Source: Streptomyces sp. UW30 (GTDB lineage: Bacteria > Actinomycetota > Actinomycetes > Streptomycetales > Streptomycetaceae). Taken from it: a stretch of 38,176 nucleotides of DNA. Of this stretch, positions 20,101-32,100 are shown piece after piece. The DNA lies in the NCBI RefSeq assembly GCF_008042075.1, contig NZ_RDBN01000030.1:19405-57580 (forward strand), written 5' to 3'. A model generated the notes under the pieces. That model did no database searches. It had not been told where the DNA came from and was given only the letters and a program-made list of their open reading frames with translations. The stretch's first letter is position 1. Each line of letters begins with the position of its first letter. The translations under genes were made by a program, and so were the position numbers.

Positions 20101-23100
20101 GTCGAGCCCGCCGACGCCGACGCCGACGGCACCCGCGCCGTGCGCGTCCACGCCCGCCAGGGCGGCGCGCCCGCCGACGCGTCCTGGACGCTGCACGCCG
20201 CCGGCGCCCTCGCCCCCGCAGGTCCTTCCCCTTCCTGGGACCTGCGGGCCTGGCCGCCCGCCGGAGCCGAACCGCTCCCACTGGAGGGCCTGCACGACCG
20301 GCTGGCCGCGGCCGGGCTCGACTACGGCCCCGCGTTCCGCGGCCTCACCGCCGCATGGCGCGACGGCGACGACCTCCTCGTGGAGGCCGCCCTGCCGGAC
20401 GGCGCCGGCGACGCCACGGCCTTCGGCCTGCACCCGGCGCTGCTCGACGCGGCCCTCCACGCCCTCGCACTGCCGCAGGACGCCCCCGACGGGGCCCGGC
20501 TGCCGTTCCTGTGGAGCGGCGTCCGCCTGCACGCCGTGGGCGCCGCCACCCTTCGCGTCCGGATCACCCGGCACACCGACGACACCGTCGCCCTGTACGC
20601 CGCCGACGAGACCGGCGCACCCGTCGCCGACGTCGAGGGCCTCGTCCTGCGGCCCCTGTCCGCCCTGAGCGCCGACACCCCGCGCGCGGGCAGCCTCTTC
20701 CGGCTGGAGTGGACACCGGTCGCCCTCCCGTCGTCCGGCAACGGGGAGGACACCGAACCCGCCCTGGCCGTACTGACCGACGCCCCGGCACCGTGGACCG
20801 CCGCCGACCCGGCGATCGTCCACGGCACGACCCTCGACGTCCTCGCCGCGGCCAACCCGGCGACGGTCCTCCTCCCGGTCGGCTCGGCGACGGCCGCCGA
20901 CGTCCTGGCCGTCGTGCACGCCTGGCTCGCCGACGACCGCTTCGCGCACGCCCGCCTGGTGCCCGTCACCACCCGAGCGGCCGGTGACGACGCCACCGAC
21001 CCCGCGGCCGCCGCCGTATGGGGCCTGCTGCGCACTGCCGCGAGCGAACACCCCGGCCGCTTCGCCGTCGCCGACACCGACGGCACCCCCGAGGCCCTGC
21101 GCACCCTCCGCGCCGCGCTGACCGCCCTCGACACCGACCAACTCGTCGTGCGCGGCGAGCAGGTCCTGCTGCCGCGCGTCACCCGCACCGCCGAACCGGC
21201 CGCCACCGCGCCCACCCCCTGGCCGGAGACCGGGACCGTCCTCGTCACCGGCGGCACCGGCGGTCTGGGCGCGCTCCTCGCCCGGCACCTGGTCGCCGAG
21301 CACGGCGTGCGCGACCTGCTGCTCATGTCCCGCCGCGGCCCAGCGGCACCGGGAGCCGAGGCCCTCGTCGCCGAACTCACCGCGGCCGGTGCCCGCGCCC
21401 GGGCCGTCGCCTGCGACGCCGCCGACCGGACCGCGCTGGCCGCCGCCCTGGACGACGTACGGCTCAGCGGAGTGATCCACGCGGCCGGCGTGCTCGACGA
21501 CGGCCTGCTCACCGACCTCACTCCCGACCGGCTCACCCGCGTCCTCGACGCCAAGGCCACCGCCGCCCTCAACCTGCACGAACTGACGGCTGATCAGAAC
21601 CTGCACGCCTTCGTGCTGTTCTCCTCCGTCGCCGGCGTCTTCGGCAACCCCGGCCAGGCCGCCTACGCCGCCGCCAACACCGTGCTGGACACCCTCGCCA
21701 CCGCCCGCCACGCCCAGGGACTGCCCGCACTGTCCCTGGCGTGGGCCATGTGGGAGACGGCCGACGGCATGGGCGGCCGCACCTCCGAGGCAGACGTCGC
21801 ACGCCTGCGCCGCCACGGCTTCCCGCCGCTGCCCACCGACGAGGCCCTCGCCCTCTTCGACGCCGCACTGCGCACCGAACACCCCCTCGCGCTGCCCTTC
21901 GCACTCGACACCACGGCCCTCGCCGCACACCGCGAGAGCGCCCCCGCCGTCCTGCACGGCCTGCTGCCCACGGCCCGCCGCCAGGCCGCCGTCGGCACCG
22001 ACACCGGCAACGCCCTGGTCCGCCGCCTGCTCACCCTGCCCGGCGACCAACAGCACCGGCTGCTGCTCGACCTCGTCCAGAGCGCGGTCGCCGCAGTCCT
22101 CGGCCACACCGGCACGGCGGCCGTCGAACCCGCCCGCGCCTTCAAGGACATCGGCTTCGACTCCCTGACCGCAGTAGACCTGCGCAACCGCCTCAAGACC
22201 GTCACCGGCCTCCAACTCCCCGCCACCCTCGTCTTCGACCACCCCAGCCCGCTCGCCCTCACCGCCCACCTCCGCACGGAACTCCTCGGCGCGGCCGACC
22301 TCCCGGCCACGGCCGCCCGCACCACCGTCGGCACCGACGAGCCGATCGCGATCGTGGGGATGGGATGCCGATTCCCCGGCGGCGTGGACTCACCGGAGAC
22401 GCTCTGGGACCTCGTGGCGTCCGGCGCCGACGGAGTGTCGGACTTCCCGGCCGACCGCGGCTGGGACCTGACGGCCCTGCACGGCGAGGGCCCCGGCAGT
22501 TCCGCCACCCGAGAGGGCGGCTTCCTGCACGACGCGGCCGAGTTCGACGCGGAGCTGTTCGGGATCTCCCCGCGTGAAGCGCTCGCGATGGACCCGCAGC
22601 AAAGGCTGCTGCTGGAGACCTCGTGGGAGGCACTGGAGCGGGCGGGAGTCGACCCGCTGTCGCTGCGCGGGTCACGCACGGGCGTGTTCGCGGGCCTGAT
22701 GTACCACGACTACCACGCCCGCCTGCACACCGTGCCCAGCGAGGTCGAGGGCCTGCTCGCCAACGGCAACGCGGGCAGCGTCTTCTCCGGTCGCGTGTCC
22801 TACGTCTTCGGCTTCGAGGGCCCCGCGGTGACGGTGGACACGGCCTGCTCGTCGTCCCTGGTGGCACTGCACCTGGCGTGCCAGTCGCTCAGATCCGGGG
22901 AGTGCGACACGGCCCTCGCCGGCGGCGTCACCGTCATGGCGTCGCCGGCCACGTTCGTGGAGTTCTCCCGGCAGGGCGGACTCGCCGCCGACGGCCGCTG
23001 CAAGGCCTTCGCCGACACGGCGGACGGCACGGGCTGGGCCGAGGGCGCGGGTGTGCTCGTGCTGATGCGGCTGAGCGAGGCACGCCGCCTCGGCCGCCCG

Positions 23101-26100
23101 GTGCTCGCCGTCGTACGGGGCAGCGCCGTCAACCAGGACGGCGCGTCCAACGGGCTCACCGCGCCCAACGGGCCGTCCCAGCAGCGGGTGATCCACCAGG
23201 CCCTCACGAACGCCGGCTTGGCAGCGGCCGACGTGGACGCGGTCGAGGCGCACGGCACCGGCACCCGGCTCGGCGACCCCATCGAGGCGCAGGCCCTCCT
23301 CGCCACCTACGGACAGGACCGCGACGAGCCGCTCTGGCTGGGCGCCGTGAAGTCCAACATCGGACACACGCAGGCCGCCGCAGGCGCCGCCGGGGTCATC
23401 AAGATGGTGATGGCGCTGCGTGCCGAACGCCTGCCGCGCACCCTGCACGCCGACCGGCCGTCCTCCCACGTGGACTGGGAGTCCGGCGCGGTACGGCTGC
23501 TGCACGAGGAGCGCGCCTGGCCGCAGGGCGAACGTCCCCGTCGGGCCGGTGTGTCGTCCTTCGGCATCAGCGGCACGAACGCCCACGTCGTCATCGAGGA
23601 GGCCCCCACCCCGCGCCCCGCACCCTCCGCCGAGCCGGAGCACCGGCTGCCGACGGTGCCGTGGGTCGTCTCGGCACGCTCGGCCGAGGCACTGCGCGCC
23701 CAACTCGCGCGGCTGGCCGACGTGGACGCGGACCCGCTGGACACCGGCCTGTCCCTCGCCACGACACGGGCGGAACTGGAACACCGTGCCGTCCTGCTGG
23801 GCCCCGACCTGGACGCCCTGCGCGCGCAGCTCGCCGAGCCCGGCATCACCGGCTCCGTCACCGACGGCAGCACAGCGTGGATGTTCACCGGCCAGGGCAG
23901 CCAACGAGCGGGCATGGGAAGGGAGTTGTACGACACCCACCCGGCCTTTGCCGCCGCGCTGGACGAAGTGTGCGGGCTGCTCGACGCGCAACTCGGCTAC
24001 GACCGGCCCCTCAAGGACGCGATGTTCGCAGACGACGCCGGCCTGCTGGACAGCACCGGATACGCGCAGCCGGCGCTGTTCGCGGTGCAGGTGGCGCTGG
24101 TCGCCCTGCTGCGGTCGTGGGAGATGGCCCCGCAGGCCGTACTGGGCCACTCGGTGGGCGAGTTCGCCGCCGCGCACACAGCCGGAGTCCTCGAACTGCC
24201 GGACGCCGCACGGCTGGTGGCCGCGCGTGCCCGCCTGATGCAGGCGCTGCCCGAAGGCGGCGCGATGGCGGCCGTGGAGGCGACCGAGGCGGACATCTGC
24301 GGCCGGCTCCCGGACGGCGCGGTGCTCGCCGCCGTCAACGGGCCCACGTCGGTGGTCGTTTCGGGCACCGAGACCGCCGTCGACGCGGTGGTCGAGCGGG
24401 CCCGCGACGAAGGCCGCCGCGCGACCCGTCTGCGCGTGTCGCACGCCTTCCACTCGCCGCTGATGGAGCCTGTCCTCGCCGAGTTCACCGAAGTCGCCGC
24501 CCGGATCACCTACCGCACACCGCAGGTCGCCGCCGTCAGCAGCGTGACCGGCGCCCCGCTCGACGACGACTGGACCACCCCCGGCTACTGGGCCGACCAG
24601 ATCGTCCGCCCCGTCCGCTTCCACGACGCCTTCACCGCAGCCCGCACCCAGGGCGCCGGCCGCTTCCTGGAGATCGGCCCCGACCCCGTCCTGACCGCAC
24701 TCGCCGGTGACGTACCCGCCGCGGCCACGCTGCGCAGGGACCGCCCCGAAGCGGAGACCCTGCTGCAGGCCGTCGCCGAACTCTTCGTACGCGGCACCCC
24801 GGTCGACTGGGCGGCCGTCTTCGCGGGCACCGGCGCGCGTGAGGTGCCCCTGCCGACGTACGCCTTCCAGCGCAGCCGCTACTGGCTCGACGCACCGCGC
24901 TCCACCGTGGCCGCCGGTGACCTCGGCCTCGGCACCACCGGGCACCCGCTGCTCGGCGCCGCCGTGCCCGTCGCCGGATCGGATGCCGTCCTGCTCACGG
25001 CCCGGCTCTCCGTGGCCGACCAGCCATGGCTCGCCGACCACGCCGTGGCGGGCTCGGTGATCCTGCCGGGCACGGCCGTACTCGAACTGGCGCTGGCCGC
25101 AGGCGAACGCGTCGGCCTCGACCGCGTCGACGAACTCACCCTCCACGCCCCCCTCGTCCTCCCCGACACGGGCGCGATACAGCTCCAGCTCGGCGTCGAG
25201 GCGCCCGGACCCGACGGCCGTCGACAGCTGTACGTCTACGGCCGCCCCGAGACCGCCACCGACGACCCCTGGACGGTGCACGCCTCCGGTGCCCTGGCGG
25301 CGGGCGAGCCTTCGGACGAGGAGTGGGACCTGCGGGCCTGGCCCCCACCGGGCGCCGAACCCGTGGAACTGGACGGCCTGTACGAGACGTTGGGAACGGC
25401 CGGACTGGCGTACGGCCCGGCCTTCCGCGGCCTGGAACAGGTCTGGCGCGCCGGCGACGACTGGTTCGTCCAGGCTGCGCTGCCGCAGTCCGTGGCGGGC
25501 GGCGCCGACGGGTACGGGATCCACCCCGCCCTGCTGGACGCCGTCCTGCACACGCTGGGGCTGTGGGAGCGCGAGGACTCGGGCGCCCTGCTGCCGTTCC
25601 TGTGGTCCGGTGTCGAACTGACGGCCGTCGGCGCCGGCGCGCTCCGCGTCCGGATCTCGCGTCGCGGCGACGACACCGTCGCACTGCACGTGGCCGACTC
25701 GACCGGCGAACCGGTCGCCGGCGCCGACGCCTTGACCCTGCGCCCCCTGACGCCCGGCGCGCTCACCACCACCGACAACGCCTTCCGCGACAGCCTGTTC
25801 CGCCTCGACTGGCAGCCCCTGCCCGACACCGCTCCCGCCACGACCGCGGCCTGGACTGTGCTCGGCAACCCCGAGCCGCTGCCCGACACCCCCGCCCACG
25901 TCCACGCCGACCTCGCCGCCCTCACCTCGGCACTCGACGCCGGGGACGCGCCGCCGCGAACCGTCCACGCAGCCGTCGCCACGAACGACCGCTCCCTCAC
26001 AGAGGTGGCCTCCGCCACCCTGGAGCTCGTGCAGGGCTGGCTCGCCGAACCCCGCCTCGCGGGCTCCCGCCTGGTGTTCGTCACCTCCCGAGCCGTCGGC

Positions 26101-29100
26101 GACGACGTCACGGACCTCGCCGGCGCGACCGTCTGGGGCCTGGTGCGCTCGGCAGCAGGCGAGCACCCGGGCCGCTTCCGGCTGGCCGACCTAGACGGCT
26201 CGGCGGAGTCCTACCGGGCCCTCGCCGGCTGCCCCGACCTAGCCGAACTGCTCATCCGTCAGGGCGCCGTGCGCGTCCCGCGCCTCGTCCGTGCGGTCAC
26301 CGAAGACGTGCTGCTGCCGCCCGCCGGATCGGGCGACGGGTGGCGGATGGACGTCGTCGCCCAAGGCCGCCTCAACGGCGTCGCGCTCGTCCCGGAAACA
26401 CAACGGCCTCTGGAATCCGGCGAGGTGCGGGTCGCGGTGCGGGCCGCCGGGGTCAACTTCCGTGACGTGCTGAATGTCCTCGGGATGTATCCGGGTGACG
26501 CCGGCCGGCTCGGGCACGAGGGTGCGGGTGTGGTGGTCGAGGTCGCGCCGGACGTGACCGGTCTCGCCGTCGGTGACCGGGTGATGGGTCTGCTGGACGG
26601 GGCGTTCGGGCCACTGGCCGTCACCGATGCGCGGTTGCTGGCGCGGGTGCCGGAGGGGTGGTCGTTCGAGCAGGCGGCGTCTGTGCCGATTGTGTTCCTG
26701 ACGGCTTACTACGCCTTGGTGGACCTTGCTGGTCTGGAGGCGGGGGAGTCGGTGCTGATCCACTCCGCTGCTGGTGGCGTGGGGATGGCGGCCGTACAAC
26801 TCGCCCAGCACTTGGGTGGTGAGGTGTACGGAACGGTGAGTGAGCCGAAGTGGCCGGTTGTGCGTGAGCTGGGGGTTGCGGAGGAGCGGATTGCTTCGTC
26901 GCGGACGACGGAGTTCGAGGAGCGGTTCCAGCCGGGCGTGGATGTGGTGCTGGACTCGCTGGCCGGTGAGTTCGTGGATGCGTCGCTGCGGCTCGTGCGT
27001 CCGGGTGGTCGGTTCGTGGAGATGGGCAAGACCGACATCCGCGATGCCGACGAGGTGCAGGCCGAGTACGGCGTGTCGTACCGCTCGTTCGACCTGATGG
27101 ACGCCGGCCCCGACCGCATCGCCGAGATGTTCGCGGCTCTGCTGGAGCTGTTCGAGCAGGGCGCCCTGCGGCCCGCGCCGGTCACCGCCTACGGGATCTC
27201 CCGGGCGCCGGAGGCCCTGCGCCTGCTGGGGCAGGCCAAGCATGTCGGCAAGGTGGTGCTGCGGGTGCCGTCGCCGTGGAGTGGCGAGGGGACCGTGCTG
27301 ATCACGGGCGGGACCGGCGGCCTGGGTGCGGAGGTCGCCCGGCACCTGGTCACCGAGCACGGGGTACGGGATCTGCTGCTCGTCTCCCGGCGTGGGCCCG
27401 GCGCTCCCGGTGCGGCCGAACTCCAGGCCGAGCTCGCTGAGTTGGGTGCGCGCGTCGATGTGCGGGCGTGTGATGTATCCGACCGTGAGGCGCTGGCCGC
27501 CGTGATCGACGGTGTCGAGCTGAGCGGTGTGGTGCACACGGCCGGTGTGCTCGATGACGCGCTGGTCACCGACCTCACTCCGGAACGGCTGGCCCGCGTT
27601 CTGGCCGCCAAGGCCGACTCGGCCCGGCATCTGCACGAGCTGACGCGCGGTCAGCGGCTCTCCGCGTTCGTGCTGTTCTCCTCGTTCGCCGGCGTGGTCG
27701 GCAACCCGGGCCAGGCGGCCTACGCCGCCGCGAACAACGCCCTGGACGCCCTCGCGGCCGCCCGCCGCGCCGAGGGGCTGCCCGCGGTGTCGCTGGCCTG
27801 GGGTATGTGGGCGACCGCAAGCGGCATGGGCGGCACGCTGGACGCGGCCGAACTGGATCGCATGGCCCGGCATGGCTACCCCGCGCTGGAAACGGGCCAC
27901 GGCCTCGCCCTGCTCGATGCCGCGCAGCTGCTCGACGAGCCGACCGCTGTCCCCGTGGCCCTGCGCGTCGCCGCGCTCGCCGAGGCCGGTCACGACACCC
28001 TGCCCGGGGTCCTGCACGACCTCGTTCCCGCCGCCCGGCGCCGACGCGGTGCCCGTCGGCAGCTCGGCACCGGAGGCGGCGAACTCGCCGACCGGCTGCG
28101 CGGGTTGCGCCCCGACGAGCAGGAGAGACTGCTGCTCGACACGGTGCGCGCCCAAGTCGCGGCGGTCCTCGGACACGCCTCTCCGGCCGTCGTCGAGCCG
28201 GACCGCGCCTTCAAGGACCTCGGCTTCGACTCGCTCACCGCCGTCGACCTGCGCAACCGGCTGCGCACCGCCACCGGCATCGCCCTGTCCGCCACCCTCG
28301 TCTTCGACCACCCCACGCCCAGCGCCCTCGTGGCCCACCTCCGCACCCACCTACTGGGCGACGACGACACGACCGACACGACCGACGCGGCCGGCACCCC
28401 CCGCGCCACCACGCACTCCCACGCCGACGACCCGATCGCGATCGTGGGACTCGGCTGCCGCTTCCCGGGCGGCGCGGACTCGCCCGAAGCTCTGTGGGAC
28501 CTGGTCGTCACGGGCAAGGACGCGATCACTCCGATCCCGTCGGACCGGGGCTGGGACACCCGCGCGCTCGACGGCATCGCGGCCGTCGGCGGATTCGTCG
28601 CGGACGCCGGTGACTTCGACGCCGAGCTGTTCGGTATCTCCCCGCGCGAGGCGCTCGCGATGGACCCGCAGCAGCGGCTGCTGCTGGAGACGGCGTGGGA
28701 GGCGCTGGAGCGCGCGGGCATCGACCCGACGTCGCTGCGCGGCACGGCGACCGGCGTGTACGCGGGCGTCTCCGCCAACGGCTACGGCGGCCACCTCCAC
28801 GAGACGACCGCCGAGACCGAGGGCTACCTGCTCACCGGCAGCACCCCCAGCGTCGCCTCCGGCCGCCTGTCGTATCTGCTCGGCCTGGAGGGTCCGGCCG
28901 TCTCCGTGGACACCGCCTGCTCCTCGGCGCTCGTCGCCCTGCACCTGGCCTGCCAGGCGCTGCGTTCCGGCGAGTGCGACATGGCCCTCGCGGGCGGCGC
29001 CACCGTCATGGCCAACCCGGGCATGTTCCTGGAGTTCGCCCGTCAGGGCGGGCTGGCCGGGGACGGGCGCTGCAAGTCCTTCGCGGACGACGCCGACGGC

Positions 29101-32100
29101 ACCGGCTGGTCCGAGGGCGCGGGCATCATCGTCGTCGAACGCCTCTCCGACGCCCAGCGGCTCGGCCACCCGGTCCTCGCCGTGGTACGCGGCAGCGCGA
29201 TCAATCAGGACGGCGCGTCCAACGGGCTCACCGCGCCGAACGGCCCGTCCCAGCAGCGGGTGATCCGGCAGGCCCTGGCCGCAGCGGGCCTCGACCCCGA
29301 CGAGGTCGACGCCGTCGAGGCACACGGCACCGGCACCCGGCTCGGTGACCCGATCGAGGCGCAGGCGCTGCTCGCGACGTACGGTCAGGCGCGCACCGAC
29401 GAGGATCCGCTGTGGCTCGGCTCGATCAAGTCGAACATCAGCCACCCGCAAGCCGCGGCCGGCGTGGCGAGCGTGGTGAAGATGGTGATGGCGCTGCGCG
29501 CGGAGACCCTGCCGCGCACCCTGCACGCCGAGGAGCCCTCGACACATGTCGACTGGGACTCCGGGGCCGTACGGCTGCTGACCGAGCAGCGGGACTGGCC
29601 GCGCGGTCCACGGCAACGTCGAGCGGGTGTGTCGTCCTTCGGCATCAGCGGCACGAACGCCCACGTCATCCTCGAAGAGGCCCCCGACGTCCAACAGCCG
29701 GAGCAGCACGGCACGGTGACGCCTCCGCCGGTCGTCGCATGGCCCGTGTCCGGCCGTGGCACGGAGGCTCTGCACGCCCAGCTCGCACGCCTCTCGCAGG
29801 ACCTCGACGCACGCGACCTCGACCCGGTGGACGTCGGGTTGTCCCTGGCGACGACGCGTGCGGCCCTGGAGCACCGGGCGGTGGTCCTGGGGCGTGAGGC
29901 TGACGAGTTGCGGTCGGGGCTCGCCGGGCCTGCGGTGACGGGTGTCGTCACGGAGGGCCGTACGGCGTGGATGTTCACGGGGCAGGGCAGCCAGCGGCTC
30001 GGTATGGGGCGCGAACTGCATGCCGTCTATCCGCAGTTCGCCCGTGCCTTCGACGAGACTGCTGGGTTGCTGGAGGTCGAGCTGGCCGGTGCGGACGGGT
30101 TCCCGCTTGCGCTGCGCGATGTGCTGTTTGCGGAGGACGGCTCCGAAGCCGCCGCCCTCCTCGACCGCACCGGCTATGCACAGGCAGCCCTGTTCACGGT
30201 CCAGGTCGCGTCGGTTGAGCTGCTGCGTTCATGGGGCGTCGCGCCGGATGTGGTGTTGGGGCACTCCGTCGGTGAGTTCGCCGCCGCGTACACGGCCGGA
30301 GTCCTCCAACTGCCGGACGCGGTACGGCTGGTGGCGGCCCGGGCGCGGTTGATGCAGGCCCTGCCGGAGGGCGGTGCGATGGCCGCCGTTGAGGCGGACG
30401 AGGCTGAGCTCGCCGACCTGCTGACCACCGGCGACGTGTCGATCGCCGTCGTCAACGGTCCGGCCGCCGTGGTGATCTCGGGGAGCGAGGACGGCGTCGA
30501 GCGGGTCATGGCGGCCGTGCGTGAACGCGGTCGCCGGGTCACCCGCCTGCGCGTGTCCCACGCCTTCCACTCCCCGCTCATGGAACCGATGCTCGACGAG
30601 TTCGCCGCCATTGCCGAGCGGATCGACTACGGCGCTCCTCAGTGCACGGCCCTCAGCACCGTCAGCGGCGCCCAGCTCGGCGACGGCGACTGGACCTGCG
30701 CCGACTACTGGGTGCGGCAGATCCGGCAGCCGGTCCGCTTCCACGAGGCCGCCACCGAGGCGGTCACCGCACAAGGCGCCGTCCGGCTGCTGGAGATCGG
30801 CCCCGACCCGGTGCTGAGCGGCCTCGTCGACGACGGCGCCGAGCGCACCGCGGTGTCCGTGCTGCGCAAAGGCAGGCCCGAGGCCGAGACGTTCCTCGGT
30901 GCCGTGGCCGAACTGTACGTCCGGGGCACCGACGTCGACTGGGCTGCCGTCCTCGCCGGGTCCGGAGCCCGCAACGTCCCGCTGCCGACGTACGCCTTCC
31001 AGCGGCAGCGGTACTGGCTGCGGCCCAGTCGCTCCAACGCCGCCGCCGCCGGCAGCCTCGGCCTCGGCAACCCCGGGCACCCGCTGCTCGGCGCGGCGCT
31101 GCCCGTCGCCGGGTCGGACACCCTGCTGCTCACCTCACGACTGTCCACCGACAGCCACCCCTGGCTGGCCGAGCACGTGGTCGCCGGACGCGTCGTCGTC
31201 CCCGGCACGGCGCTGCTCGAACTCGCCGTCCAGGCCGCAGACCAGGTCGGCCGCGACCACGTCGCCGACCTCACCCTGCACGCGCCGCTCGTTCTTGCCG
31301 ACGGCGGCGCCGCACAGGTGCAGATCTCCGTGGAAGCGCCCGACGCCGAGACCCACGCCCTGCGCGTCCACGCCCGTCCCGAGGGAGCACCCGCCGACGC
31401 GCCCTGGACCCTGCACGCCACCGCGACCCTCGCCACACGCTCGGCCGAACCCGACTGGGACCTGCGCGCGTGGCCGCCGGCCGACGCCGAACCCCTCCCG
31501 CTGGACGGCCTCCACGAGCGACTCGCCGCGGCCGGACTCGACTACGGCCCCACCTTCCGCGGACTGAGCCGCGCCTGGCGGCACGGCGACGACCTCTACG
31601 TCGAGGCCGCACTGCCCGAGCCCGGCGCCACCGAGGCCGCCGCCTACGCGGTGCACCCGGCGTTGCTGGACAGCGTCCTGCACGCGCTCGCCCTGCCCGG
31701 CCAGGACGACGGTGAGGCTCTGCTGCCGTTCCTCTGGTCGGGGGTGTCCGTCGCGGCCGCCGGGGCCACGACCCTGCGCGCCCACCTCCACCCGGTCGGC
31801 GACGGTGAAGTCTCCCTGCGCGTGGCCGACGCCGTCGGCGCCCCCGTGGCCGCCGTACAGTCGCTGCTGCTGCGCCCGGTGTCCGCCGCCGGCCTGCGAA
31901 CGTCGGCGGGCGTCGACCACCTGTACCGCCTGTCATGGGCGCCCGCCGTCCCCACGCCGGACAGCGACGAACTCACCCATGGCCAACGCCGGGTGCTGCT
32001 CTCGTCGGACGCACGCGCCGAGGAACCGTGGGCCGCGGCCGGCGTCCCGATCACCCGTCACCGTGACCTCGACGCCCTCATCACGGCCCTCGACACGGGC

